From: an uncultured Lachnospiraceae bacterium
GTDB lineage: Bacteria; Bacillota; Clostridia; Lachnospirales; Lachnospiraceae
DNA length: 41,625 nucleotides
Direction: 5' to 3'
Assembly (NCBI GenBank): GCA_910579685.1
Contig: CAJTVN010000038.1
Coordinates: forward strand, 1-41,625
In this document: one piece after another, positions 8,168 through 16,310 of the stretch
How the letters are laid out: each line of letters starts with the position of its first letter
How positions within the stretch are numbered: the first letter of the stretch is position 1
Made by a program: the position numbers and the translations under genes
Notes under the pieces: model-generated
The model's input: the letters and a program-made list of their open reading frames with translations, nothing else
Told to the model about the DNA's origin: nothing
Database searches by the model: none

Positions 8168-8938
8168 CTATTTCCTGTGGGAGAGATCTTCTCTCGCATC
8201 GCCGTTTAAGTGTTCCGTGCCGGGAGGGGGCAGGATCATTTCAGGGCTTGGGGCCATCCATTTGGCCGCATTGCGAAGCACCTGATGAATTTCGCTCTGG
8301 TTAAGTACCGGGAAGGTTTCGTGTCCCGGCGTGAACTGGAAGAGCTTCCCTCTTCCCCGGTAAAAGACATTGCCGCTGCGGCAGACGTCTCCGCCCTCCC
8401 ACCAGGCCAGAAAGACGGTCTGGTCCGGCTCGGGGATAAACTGAGGCTCCCCGTACATCTCATCCGCAGGGATCTCGATACAGTCGTTGATTCCGTAGGT
8501 GATGGGATGGCCCGGGTTGATGACCCATACCTTTTCCTTTTCTCCCTTTGGCATGGTGCGGAATCTCCCCCAGAGGCCGGCATCGTAATAAATTCCCAGC
8601 ATTTTCTGCCAGGGCTTGGAAAAGATGGAGGCATGCAGGGCCACAAAGCCCATTCCCCGGCAGGTTACGTGATAACAGATCCGGTCCGCTATGGCGTCGT
8701 CGAAAGCCGCGTTGTCGATATGGCTCCACCAGATCAGGACATCCGTCGCAGCAAGAACCTCTTCGGAGAGACCGTGGCAGGGCATGTCCTGCGTGGCGAT
8801 GGTCACGGAAAATTCCTCATAACCCTCAAAGGCCCTGGCGATGGCGCCGTGAATGCCCTCCGGGTAGATGGATTTCACCGGTTCCTCCCGGTCCTGGTTG
8901 TGCTCGTTGAATATGGTCACGTTTATTTTTTTCTTCAT
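8168..8938 (-). CDS. ThuA-domain protein (first of two in the locus)
   Basis: 256 aa, a glutamine-amidotransferase-like fold of the ThuA family. Characteristic stretches are VTIFNEHNQD at the N terminus, DVLIWWSHIDN, MGFVALHASIFSKPWQ, and GRGKLFQFTPGHETFPVL near the C terminus. ThuA proteins occur in trehalose/sucrose uptake loci of rhizobia and in loci that process 3-keto sugars. They lack the amidotransferase cysteine and their chemistry is poorly defined. Here the gene follows an MDR dehydrogenase by 20 bp, and a second, diverged ThuA lies in the rightward operon. The start ATG at 8938 has a GAAAGGAG site. Confidence 0.85.
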   Translation of the reverse strand: MKKKINVTIFNEHNQDREEPVKSIYPEGIHGAIARAFEGYEEFSVTIATQDMPCHGLSEEVLAATDVLIWWSHIDNAAFDDAIADRICYHVTCRGMGFVALHASIFSKPWQKMLGIYYDAGLWGRFRTMPKGEKEKVWVINPGHPITYGINDCIEIPADEMYGEPQFIPEPDQTVFLAWWEGGDVCRSGNVFYRGRGKLFQFTPGHETFPVLNQSEIHQVLRNAAKWMAPSPEMILPPPGTEHLNGDAREDLSHRK

Positions 8939-8958
8939 ATTGCCAAGTCTCCTTTCTG

Positions 8959-9945
8959 TCAGTGAAGGCAGCGCCAGTCAAAGATGGCGCAGGGTTTTTC
9001 CAGCCTGCCGGCGGCAATCGCAGGATAGAGGCTGCCGCAGTCCTTCGGGTCAAACAACTGGTAGATCCCGTCCGTGACGATGGAGCCGTCCATAATCCAG
9101 TTCAGGGCGCATTCCATACTCCGCAGATTGCTGTTGGGGTCAAAATCGCCCGAATGAAGGGGAAGAGACCACTCAAAGCCGGAATAAACATGAAGGTAGG
9201 AATAAAAAATCTGGCGCAGCAGGTCATGGGCGGTAAGATCCGAGGAGAGATTCCAGGGAACGCCCACCAGGGACAGCTCGCCCAGCTGCCGGATATAGGG
9301 GATCATGGAAAGGGTGGCGTTGTCGTTTCCCGAGCAGTCGATGGCAAGGCCGATACTCTTTTCGGGAAGTCCAAAGCCATCGGCCCGGGAGCCCACATGT
9401 TTGAGACCGCACAGCCGGGCCGTCTCCTGCCTTTTTTCATTGGGGTCAAAAACGTAGACAGGGTAGCCGCAGCGGTGCATGACCTGGGCGCACATCAGTC
9501 CCACGATGCCAAGCCCCGCTATCATCACGGATTCCGTGGGCTTGATGCTGCTCTTTAAAAAGGCGGTCATGGACACTGCGGGGAAACGGCACAGAGCCGC
9601 TTTTTCCGCAGGAAAATCCCTGGGAACCAGGAAGGTGTTCCGGGCGGGAACCCTGTTGTAGAGCTTATGGGGAGTGAGGGTGAAGACATGGTCGCCGCAC
9701 TTAATATCAGTGACATTGCTTCCGGCCTCCACAACCTCCAGAATATTGCAGTAGCCTGTTTCCGTGGGAAAAACGCCCTCGCTTCCGCCGTAAGCCATGA
9801 AGCCGCCGGTTTCGGAACCGTTGGAGATGACGGAGACGAGCGTGCGGCCCACGATCTCATCTGCGGCGGGATGATCTCGGAATTCCGCAGAAAGAAGCTC
9901 TGCCTTTTGGCGGGCCGTAAAGATAACACTGTAATTGGTATACAT
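8959..9945 (-). CDS. MDR-family dehydrogenase without zinc ligands (YcjQ-like)
   Basis: 328 aa, medium-chain dehydrogenase/reductase. The N-terminal GroES-like domain has SNGSETGG where zinc-type alcohol dehydrogenases have the catalytic cysteine, so the usual catalytic zinc site is missing. The Rossmann motif is GLGIVG, followed by VYVFDPNEKR with an acidic residue that favours NAD. Escherichia coli YcjQ, a guloside 3-dehydrogenase in a sugar locus with a TIM-barrel epimerase, belongs to a similar zinc-less branch, so C3 oxidation of a glycoside is a plausible job. I chose the ATG at 9945 (GAGG site) over a start at 9978. It is separated from lacI by 69 bp that contain a hairpin. Confidence 0.8.
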   Translation of the reverse strand: MYTNYSVIFTARQKAELLSAEFRDHPAADEIVGRTLVSVISNGSETGGFMAYGGSEGVFPTETGYCNILEVVEAGSNVTDIKCGDHVFTLTPHKLYNRVPARNTFLVPRDFPAEKAALCRFPAVSMTAFLKSSIKPTESVMIAGLGIVGLMCAQVMHRCGYPVYVFDPNEKRQETARLCGLKHVGSRADGFGLPEKSIGLAIDCSGNDNATLSMIPYIRQLGELSLVGVPWNLSSDLTAHDLLRQIFYSYLHVYSGFEWSLPLHSGDFDPNSNLRSMECALNWIMDGSIVTDGIYQLFDPKDCGSLYPAIAAGRLEKPCAIFDWRCLH

Positions 9946-9985
9946 AATTCCTCGCTTTCTGTCCGTATTGGGACTCAAAATGATT

Positions 9986-10003
9986 CCCCGCCTTCTGGCG
10001 GGG
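9986..10003 (-). terminator. Hairpin between lacI and the MDR gene, possible partial terminator
   Basis: CCCCGCC, TTCT, GGCGGGG forms a perfect 7-bp stem. Read leftward it is followed by AATCATTTT, a weak T-rich tract. It may lower read-through from lacI into the catabolic genes or protect the lacI mRNA end. Confidence 0.45.
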
Positions 10004-10014
10004 ATGGCTGTCGC

Positions 10015-11094
10015 TTATTGATCGAATGGGGCTTCCAGACCGGCGCCGCAGGACTCCCGGATGATCAGACGGGGCTCATGGGAAATGGTGATGCATTCGG
10101 AGTCGTGGTTGATTGCACCGATCAATGTCATGATAGACATACGGCCCAGATAACTGTTCTGCTGATCCAGAGTCGTAAGGCGGGGGCAGGAATAATCGCC
10201 GGAAGGAAACTGGTCACAGCTGACGACAGAAATATCTTCGGGAACGCGCAGGCCGGCATCGGCAATGGCTCGAATGGCTCCCTGGGCCACGGCGTCGTTG
10301 ATGCAGACCACGGCGGTGGGGAGAGAGCCCTTTTGTTCCAGCAGCCTCTTCATGGCCTGATAGCCGTCTGGCGCATAATAATTGCTTAACGATACAAGGG
10401 AGGGATCGCAGGGAATGGAGAGCGCCTTTAAGGTCTGGGTATAGGCCGACAGCCTTGCCGTGGTGGTGCGGATTCCCTCCTCCCCTCCTACAAATCCAAT
10501 GCGCCGGCGCCCCAGCGCAAGCAGATGCCTGACCAGAGCCGATACGCCGCCGCTCAGGTTCCGGTTGATAAAGGTACAGCAGCAGTCCGGAATGGTCTGA
10601 CCCAGAATGACCACTGGAACCTGCCGTCCCAGACGGTTCAGCGCTTCTTTGTAGGAAGCGGATATTTCGTCCCGGTCAATCTCGCCTCCGAGAATCAGCA
10701 CGCCGTCCACCTTTTTGTCAAGCATCATCTGAAAATAGGTATTTTCCGGGATGGTGTCGGAAACGCCGTGGGAGGAACCGCCGTAAAACGTATTGCACAG
10801 GATCAGCGAATAGCCAAGCTCCACCGCATAGCGCTGGATCTCCAGATAGAGCTCGCTGAAATAGGGGTTCGTGATATCGGAAATAATGACTCCCAGGGTC
10901 TGTGTATGGTTGCTGATCATGGCGCGCGCCACGGAGCTTGGCGAAAAGTGGTACTTTTCAATGATATCCGTCACGTGCGCCTTGGTCTTTGCGGAGACAT
11001 AGGGACTGTCGTTGAGCACCCGGGATACGGTGGATACGGATACGCCGCTGAGATCGGCGATTTCATAGATGGTAAGTTTTTTTGGATCATCCAT
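10015..11094 (-). CDS. LacI-family transcriptional regulator of the GH9/ABC sugar locus
   Basis: 359 aa. The N-terminal LacI helix-turn-helix reads TIYEIADLSGVSVSTVSRVL, followed by the hinge SPSSVARAM and a periplasmic-binding-protein-like effector domain from about residue 65. It heads the leftward operon and diverges from the ABC transporter operon. Four palindromic operator candidates lie in the 608-bp divergent region. A match to the TTGACT/TACAAT promoter at 11398-11426 would give a leader of about 300 nt. The ATG at 11094 has GGGGAG eight bases upstream. It most likely represses both arms and is released by a sugar intermediate. The effector is unknown. Confidence 0.9.
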   Translation of the reverse strand: MDDPKKLTIYEIADLSGVSVSTVSRVLNDSPYVSAKTKAHVTDIIEKYHFSPSSVARAMISNHTQTLGVIISDITNPYFSELYLEIQRYAVELGYSLILCNTFYGGSSHGVSDTIPENTYFQMMLDKKVDGVLILGGEIDRDEISASYKEALNRLGRQVPVVILGQTIPDCCCTFINRNLSGGVSALVRHLLALGRRRIGFVGGEEGIRTTTARLSAYTQTLKALSIPCDPSLVSLSNYYAPDGYQAMKRLLEQKGSLPTAVVCINDAVAQGAIRAIADAGLRVPEDISVVSCDQFPSGDYSCPRLTTLDQQNSYLGRMSIMTLIGAINHDSECITISHEPRLIIRESCGAGLEAPFDQ

Positions 11095-11123
11095 AGAAAA
11101 TTCTCCCCTCTGTAAGAGATAAA

Positions 11124-11208
11124 GTCAACAACCCCGCTGCAGGCAACGGGGCATCAAGCTTGCGGCGCTGCAGAGCAGCGGGGCATGCGACCCTTGCGGC
11201 ATTCGCCA
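11124..11208 (-). repeat. 85-bp dispersed GC-rich repeat, copy B
   Basis: Read on the minus strand it aligns end to end with 24-108 (plus). It contains CCCCGCTG and CAGCGGGG, which can pair, and CTTGATGCCCCGT, which is shared with one change. It lies in the 5' leader of lacI, next to the palindrome at 11211-11234. Two copies 11 kb apart in unrelated intergenic sites suggest a mobile or amplified repeat. Confidence 0.7.
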
Positions 11209-11210
11209 TA

Positions 11211-11234
11211 CAATAGAAAATAAATTTTCTATTG
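11211..11234. repeat. Perfect 10-bp inverted repeat in the lacI leader
   Basis: CAATAGAAAA, spacer TAAA, TTTTCTATTG. It can form a bidirectional hairpin and has AT-rich arms rather than the GC-rich arms of a terminator. It directly borders repeat copy B and may be part of the same element. Confidence 0.6.
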
Positions 11235-11320
11235 TCATGAATGTCTGCTTCGCAGCCGCTTGGCTCATTGCTCACAGGAATCAAAATCGGCTGCCGGTTT
11301 ACGCCTCTGTCCATAATTTT

Positions 11321-11332
11321 GGTACCGGTACC
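11321..11332. promoter_or_regulatory. LacI-type operator O1
   Basis: GGTACCGGTACC, a perfect 12-bp palindrome downstream of the lacI promoter in its leader. It shares the GRTACC-GRTACC pattern with 11445 and 11671, and is a good candidate for autoregulation by the adjacent LacI protein. Confidence 0.6.
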
Positions 11333-11397
11333 GCAAATATTGGAAACAAAACTCCGCCTGAAAGGAACGGAGAAAGGAGACATTTTTGCTTTATCTG

Positions 11398-11426
11398 ATT
11401 GTAGCATGGGGGAAAATAAAAGTCAA
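11398..11426 (-). promoter_or_regulatory. Promoter of lacI and the leftward operon
   Basis: On the minus strand TTGACT (11421-11426), a 17-bp spacer and TACAAT (11398-11403). Transcription would start near 11390 and run through O1, the inverted repeat and repeat copy B before lacI. Confidence 0.65.
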
Positions 11427-11444
11427 TCCGGAATTAAAAAATAT

Positions 11445-11456
11445 GATACCGATACC
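11445..11456. promoter_or_regulatory. LacI-type operator O2
   Basis: GATACCGATACC, followed by AAAA as at O4. It lies between the two divergent promoters, about 20 bp upstream of the lacI -35 and 50 bp upstream of the transporter -35, where a looped repressor could act on both. Confidence 0.55.
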
Positions 11457-11504
11457 AAAATGAGTAAAAAAAGATGGCTGAAATAAGAAAAATAAAAATA
11501 TATG

Positions 11505-11533
11505 TTGACAGTTTGAACAAAATAAGATAGTAT
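11505..11533 (+). promoter_or_regulatory. Promoter of the sugar ABC transporter operon
   Basis: TTGACA (11505-11510), a 17-bp spacer and TAGTAT (11528-11533), a near-consensus sigma-A promoter. The transcript would have a leader of about 160 nt carrying operators O3 and O4, a roadblock-type arrangement. Confidence 0.7.
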
Positions 11534-11603
11534 TCTGTGTACAGGATGTAAAAAACATCTAAAACAAAGAAAAAAGAAGCGGCGAGATCGTTTGGTATAA
11601 AAT

Positions 11604-11615
11604 GGAAACGGTTTC
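11604..11615. promoter_or_regulatory. LacI-type operator O3, or CcpA cre site
   Basis: GGAAACGGTTTC, a perfect palindrome with a central CG. With flanks it reads TGGAAACGGTTTCA, two mismatches from the cre consensus TGWAARCGYTWWCA. It could therefore serve the local LacI protein, CcpA, or both, about 65 bp after the transcription start. Confidence 0.5.
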
Positions 11616-11670
11616 AAAATGATTGTTTGCGGAAGAAAAGGAAGGCGGTCATAGACTGAAATATGCAATT

Positions 11671-11682
11671 GGAACCGATACC
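11671..11682. promoter_or_regulatory. LacI-type operator O4
   Basis: GGAACCGATACC followed by AAAAG, nearly the same as O2. It lies 20 bp before the start codon of the first permease gene, next to its ribosome binding site. Confidence 0.5.
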
Positions 11683-11702
11683 AAAAGAAAGGAGGAATTT
11701 TA

Positions 11703-12707
11703 ATGATAAAACTTTCAAGTGTGAAACTTTCAAGTGTGAAAGAGCGGGAAGAGAGAGGGGAACCTTCCGGTATGCCCGGGAAGAAAAAAGGAGTGCTGTG
11801 GGAACTGTGGAAGCACAAGTCCCTGTATCTGATGACGGTTCCGGCGCTTTGCTTTTTTCTGATCTTTTCCTACATTCCCATGGTGGGCGTCTATTATGCG
11901 TTTATTGACTATGACTTTGCGAAGGGTCTGTTCGGCAGCCCCTTCGTGGGACTTAAGAATTTTCAGTATTTTATAGCGGGCGGCCTGAATGCGCCTATTG
12001 TGTATCTGACAAGAAATACGATTCTGTATAACCTGGTGTTTATCTTCCTTGGCAATATCCTGCAGTGTATGTTTGCGGTTATGATCACCATCATCGGCGG
12101 CAGGATTTTTAAGAGAGTGGCCCAGTCGGTCATGCTTCTGCCCTATTTCGTCTCCTTCGTTATCGTGGGAACCATTGCCTACAATATCTTCAATACCAAT
12201 TACGGAGTGCTAAACTCGGTGCTGAAGACCTTTGGCGGCGAGGGCGTTAACGTCTATATGATTGAATGGGTCTGGCCCTTTATCATCACCTTTTTTAATC
12301 TCTGGAAGGGAACCGGTTATGGAATGGTGGTGTATCTTGCGGCTATTATGGGCCTGGACCGGGAGATCTATGAGGCGGCCAAGATTGACGGCTGCAACAT
12401 TTTTAAGGAAATACGCTACATCACCCTTCCGCTGTTAAAGCCGACCTTTATCATGCTGGTGCTGTTCAGCCTTGGAGGAATCATGCGGGGACAGTTTGAC
12501 CTGTTCTACAACCTGATTCAGCGAAACGGCCAGCTGTACCGTGTGACGGATGTGCTGGATACTTATATCTACCGCTCCATGACGGTGAACTTTAATCTGG
12601 GAACCTCCACGGCCGCAGGCCTTTACCAGTCCCTGTTCGGTTTTATTCTGGTTGTCAGCGTTAACCAGATCATCCGCCGAAAGAACCCGGATAACGCCCT
12701 GTTTTGA
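11703..12707 (+). CDS. Sugar ABC transporter permease (LplB/COG4209-like)
   Basis: 334 aa, first membrane subunit of a carbohydrate importer of the CUT1 class. After a charged N terminus of about 40 residues there are six hydrophobic helices. The EAA loop that docks the ATPase is visible as YEAAKIDGCNIFKEIRYITL. The PALCFFLIFSYIPMVGVYYAF opening is typical of LplB-like permeases, which import oligosaccharides or uronides. The ATG at 11703 has a perfect AAAGGAGG site. No ATPase gene is in the operon; CUT1 importers commonly borrow a shared MsmK-type ATPase encoded elsewhere. The operon is controlled by the local operators. Confidence 0.92.
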   Translation: MIKLSSVKLSSVKEREERGEPSGMPGKKKGVLWELWKHKSLYLMTVPALCFFLIFSYIPMVGVYYAFIDYDFAKGLFGSPFVGLKNFQYFIAGGLNAPIVYLTRNTILYNLVFIFLGNILQCMFAVMITIIGGRIFKRVAQSVMLLPYFVSFVIVGTIAYNIFNTNYGVLNSVLKTFGGEGVNVYMIEWVWPFIITFFNLWKGTGYGMVVYLAAIMGLDREIYEAAKIDGCNIFKEIRYITLPLLKPTFIMLVLFSLGGIMRGQFDLFYNLIQRNGQLYRVTDVLDTYIYRSMTVNFNLGTSTAAGLYQSLFGFILVVSVNQIIRRKNPDNALF

Positions 12708-12779
12708 TCATTGGACTGCAACCGCACAGTGGAAAAATTGGATTACGAAAGCCGCATGGGCGGCGGAATGAGAGGAATT

Positions 12780-13664
12780 ATGAAGAATCAGAAATTATCT
12801 TCCAGCGAAAAAATACTGCGCACATTTACTTATTTTATATTGACCTGTGTGTCCCTGATTTGTGTGATACCCTTTATGCTGATTGTTTCCGGCTCCGTTT
12901 CGGACAGCGCGCAGATCATGAAATTTGGATACTCCATCCTGCCAAGAGGCTTTTCCCTGGACGGCTACCGAAGCATTTTCCTGTTTCCCAAGCAGATCGC
13001 CAAGGCTTACGGCGTCAGTGTTTTCGTGACGGCGGCCGGGACCGGGATCGGGCTTGTGGTGATGACGCTGTGCGGGTATGCCATCTCCAGAGGCGAGCTC
13101 AGATACCGGAACGTGATATCCTTTATCATCTATTTTACCACCCTGTTTTCCGGCGGGCTGGTTCCCTGGTATATGGTGATCACAAGGCTGGGAATGAAAA
13201 ACAGCATATGGGCGCTGGTGATCCCGTCCTGCTGCAGCTCCTTTTACATTCTGCTGATCCGGAATTTTATGAAGACCATACCGGATTCCCTCATGGAATC
13301 GGCAAAGCTGGACGGTGCGGGAGAACTGCTTATCCTGATCCGGATCGTGATCCCCCTTTCCACGCCGATTCTGGCCACGGTAGGATTGTTCCTGGCGCTG
13401 GCTTACTGGAATGACTGGTATCTGGCATCCCTCTATATCACGGATGCGGATATGTGGCCGCTGCAGTATCGGCTCTACAATATTTTGAATGCGGCCTCGA
13501 AGATAGCGCAGGCCGGGGTGGAGAACTTCACCAGCAAGATTCTGCCCACGGAGACCCAGAAGCTGGCCAATGCGGTGGTTGCCACCGGGCCAATTATTTT
13601 CCTGTATCCGTTCCTGCAGAAATATTTTGTACAGGGGATTTCCATCGGCGCCGTGAAGGGCTGA
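12780..13664 (+). CDS. Sugar ABC transporter permease (LplC/COG0395-like)
   Basis: 294 aa, second CUT1 membrane subunit. Six hydrophobic helices are visible and the EAA loop reads MESAKLDGAGELLILIRIVI. The C terminus VQGISIGAVKG is the standard ending of these permeases. The frame opens with TTG at 12711, but the ATG at 12780 has GAGAGGA upstream and gives the usual family start, so it is preferred. It pairs with the preceding permease to form the channel, and the binding protein gene follows after 128 bp. Confidence 0.92.
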   Translation: MKNQKLSSSEKILRTFTYFILTCVSLICVIPFMLIVSGSVSDSAQIMKFGYSILPRGFSLDGYRSIFLFPKQIAKAYGVSVFVTAAGTGIGLVVMTLCGYAISRGELRYRNVISFIIYFTTLFSGGLVPWYMVITRLGMKNSIWALVIPSCCSSFYILLIRNFMKTIPDSLMESAKLDGAGELLILIRIVIPLSTPILATVGLFLALAYWNDWYLASLYITDADMWPLQYRLYNILNAASKIAQAGVENFTSKILPTETQKLANAVVATGPIIFLYPFLQKYFVQGISIGAVKG

Positions 13665-13792
13665 CAGAGCAGAGAGAGGTCTGCGGCTTAATGATGTGAT
13701 AGTAATAAATTTACTATATATTTTCCCTCTGTATGACGGGGCAAGGGACAGGGGGAGGCTCTAAGAAACTCAATCAAAGAGGAGGAAAGAAA

Positions 13793-15409
13793 ATGAAGAG
13801 AAAAAGTGTGAAAAAGCTTATGGCAATGCTTCTGCTGTCAGCGATGGTTCTTGGAAGTGCGGCCTGCGGCGCAAAACAGGAACCTGCGAAGGAGGAAACC
13901 CAGGAGCCTGCGAAGGAAGAAACCGGGGAGAGTGCAAAGGAGGAGGCACAGCCGGATGCGGGAGAAACCGCAAAGGAAGAGCTGCCCTATGTGGAGCTGA
14001 AGCTCTATGCCATTGCGGATGCGCCCAACAATACGGATCTTGCGAAACAGTACTGGGAGGAACTCAACGCAACCCTGAAGGAAGAACTGAATTGTACCAT
14101 TGACTATACGTATGCGGCGGGAAACGATTACAAGAACAACTATGCGCTTGCCATTGCCTCCGGAGAAAAGTACGACCTGATCCAGGCGGCTCCCGGATGG
14201 CTGGATTACCAGTCCTATGCGGCGAAGAACGCATTTATGCCGCTGGACGATCTTCTGCCCGAATATGCGCCTTACCTGTGGGAGACCATTCCTCGCAGTA
14301 CCTGGGATGCGGCCTCGGTAAACGGGAAGATCTATGCGGTTCCCGGACTTGACACGGGCGTTACGGCCTGCACCTTTGTGTACCGGGAGGATCTGAGAAA
14401 GAAGCACAATCTTCCGGAGATCGACTCCATGGATGCGATCGAGACTTATCTCCAGGGAATCAAGGACAATGAGCCGGGCATACTCCCCAGCGACGATTAT
14501 CAGTGCCAGGTTTACGGCACATCCTGGATCTACAACACGCCCTATATCGGAATCGACGAGATTCATGACAGACTGTTCAACTTTGTCTATGATCCCAGAA
14601 ACGGCGAGGTTCTCAGCGTGATTGAGACGCCGGAATACAAGGATTTTATGTATAAGATGAAGGATTGGGCGGACAGAGGCTTCTGGTCCTCCAGCGTGCT
14701 CTCCAGCACCAACTGGGGCGTGATGCAGGTGTTAAACGGCGCGGCTGCGGCTTCTTTCAATGAACAGCTTCCCGGCTACAATTTCCATGCGACGCAGGTA
14801 GAGCAGGAGCACGGGGACGAGGGATGGGAGCTTGGCTTCTATATGTACTTTGAGGGAAATCCGGACTCCGTGGTTTCCGGTTCCACCACGGGAGGCATGG
14901 CGGCCGTTACGGCCACGGCCGAAAACCCGGAGAGAGCGCTGATGTTCCTGGACTATGCGCAGCAGCATGAGGAGCTGTGGGACTTTCTCAACTACGGCAT
15001 GGAGGGAATCAACTATAATCTGACGGCGGAAGGAAACCTGGACACCTCTTCCATCGAGGAGGGTGCGGCTTTCAATTACTTCCCGAGCAGCTTCCTGGGA
15101 AATGCAAATTTCAAGAAGCGCCAGGGCAACGAATGGTCCGAGTATGACACCATGGTGGAAAAGATCAACAACAAGCTGGTGCCGGATATCTTTGAGGGCT
15201 TTGTGCTGGACAAGAGCAGCTTTGAGACCGAGTATACCGCACTTTACAATGTGCAGAGCGAGTACGGTTATCCTCTGCAGGCAGGTTTGGTAAAGGATGT
15301 GGACGCTGCTTACGAGCAGTACGTGGCACAGGCAAAGGCGGCGGGCCTTGACATGGTAAGGGAAGAAGTGGAAAAACAGGTCAAGGAATGGCTGGCTTCC
15401 AGACCGTAA
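13793..15409 (+). CDS. Extracellular sugar-binding lipoprotein
   Basis: 538 aa, solute-binding protein of the CUT1 importer, anchored outside the membrane. A lipoprotein signal peptide ends in the lipobox GSAAC with Cys25 as the acylated residue. It is followed by a low-complexity spacer of about 40 residues rich in PAKEE-type repeats, which tethers the binding domain. The remainder is a family 1 extracellular binding fold (COG1653) with an LplA-like C-terminal part. The ATG at 13793 has AGAGGAGGAAAG upstream and gives a proper signal peptide, unlike the upstream start at 13733. An AT-rich inverted repeat ATAGTAA/TTACTAT lies in the preceding gap near 13700. Confidence 0.92.
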   Translation: MKRKSVKKLMAMLLLSAMVLGSAACGAKQEPAKEETQEPAKEETGESAKEEAQPDAGETAKEELPYVELKLYAIADAPNNTDLAKQYWEELNATLKEELNCTIDYTYAAGNDYKNNYALAIASGEKYDLIQAAPGWLDYQSYAAKNAFMPLDDLLPEYAPYLWETIPRSTWDAASVNGKIYAVPGLDTGVTACTFVYREDLRKKHNLPEIDSMDAIETYLQGIKDNEPGILPSDDYQCQVYGTSWIYNTPYIGIDEIHDRLFNFVYDPRNGEVLSVIETPEYKDFMYKMKDWADRGFWSSSVLSSTNWGVMQVLNGAAAASFNEQLPGYNFHATQVEQEHGDEGWELGFYMYFEGNPDSVVSGSTTGGMAAVTATAENPERALMFLDYAQQHEELWDFLNYGMEGINYNLTAEGNLDTSSIEEGAAFNYFPSSFLGNANFKKRQGNEWSEYDTMVEKINNKLVPDIFEGFVLDKSSFETEYTALYNVQSEYGYPLQAGLVKDVDAAYEQYVAQAKAAGLDMVREEVEKQVKEWLASRP

Positions 15410-15435
15410 TATCAAAAAAGCAACGGGCGGGATCC

Positions 15436-15459
15436 TGCGGCATTTGTACAAAATGCCGC
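15436..15459 (+). other. Stem-loop after the binding-protein gene
   Basis: GCGGCATTT pairs with AAATGCCGC around a short loop, in the 88-bp gap to the SDR gene. There is no T-run. Such hairpins often protect the highly expressed binding-protein mRNA from 3' decay and reduce downstream expression. Confidence 0.5.
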
Positions 15460-15497
15460 GGCCGCCTTTGGATAATGGGAAAGGAAGGGAAGGATAA

Positions 15498-16286
15498 ATG
15501 GGAGATTTACTCGAATATGGAAGGCAGAGGGTAGTCGTGATAACCGGGGCGGACAGAGGACTTGGGCTGGCCCTTGTGCAGGAGTACTTAAAAAGGGGCG
15601 ACCGTGTGTTTGCCGGAAAATACGGAAAGAACTGGCATCTGCTGGAAAAGCTTAAGGAGAGCTTTCCGGATGCGCTCTCCATCGTGGATCTGGATGTGCG
15701 CAACAACGAGAGTGTGGCAAAGGCGGCGGATTTTATACTGGCGAACACGAATGCAATTGACATTCTTATCAATAACGCCGCCGTCTGGAAAGAGCAGAAT
15801 ACAGGAACCATACTGGAAGACAAGATGGATTATGAAGCGATGATGGAGCAGTTTAACGTAAACGCCCTGGGAGCCCTTCGGGTGACGCACGCCCTGATTC
15901 ACGCCGTGTTAAACAGCTTTGACCAGCTGGTGGTCAACGTTTCCTCGGAGGCGGGAAGCATGTCGGAGTGTACAAAGGATACACAGTTCGGCTACTGTAT
16001 GTCCAAGGCTGCGCTGAATATGGCGTCCTGCATTGTGTTAAACGGAATCCGGAAAAAGGGCGGAGCGGTTATCAACCTTCATCCGGGCTGGATGCAGTCC
16101 GTGATCGGGGGGCCGTCGGATCCGGATGCGCCTTATGCGGAGCCCGCAAAGCCGGGCGAAATAAAATACTATACCACGCCGGAGATAACGGCAAGAGGAT
16201 TTATCCGCATTCTGGATGAGCCGGAACGCTTTTCGGCACATATGCCGGGTTTTGTAAATTATAGGGGCGACAAGATGAACTGGTAG
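15498..16286 (+). CDS. SDR-family NAD(P)-dependent oxidoreductase
   Basis: 262 aa, classical short-chain dehydrogenase. Motifs seen are TGADRGLG for the cofactor, NNAA in the core, the catalytic serine in VNVSSEAGS and YCMSK carrying Tyr and Lys. Asp in the ADRGLG stretch and DLDVRN are typical of the family. The substrate cannot be assigned; in this locus it is probably a sugar or ketosugar. The gene lies 24 bp before the second ThuA gene. It may form a redox pair with the MDR dehydrogenase of the leftward operon, one enzyme oxidising and the other reducing the same carbon after epimerisation. That pairing is inference only. Confidence 0.88.
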   Translation: MGDLLEYGRQRVVVITGADRGLGLALVQEYLKRGDRVFAGKYGKNWHLLEKLKESFPDALSIVDLDVRNNESVAKAADFILANTNAIDILINNAAVWKEQNTGTILEDKMDYEAMMEQFNVNALGALRVTHALIHAVLNSFDQLVVNVSSEAGSMSECTKDTQFGYCMSKAALNMASCIVLNGIRKKGGAVINLHPGWMQSVIGGPSDPDAPYAEPAKPGEIKYYTTPEITARGFIRILDEPERFSAHMPGFVNYRGDKMNW

Positions 16287-16310
16287 AACCGTAAGAAGGA
16301 GAGGAAAAAT

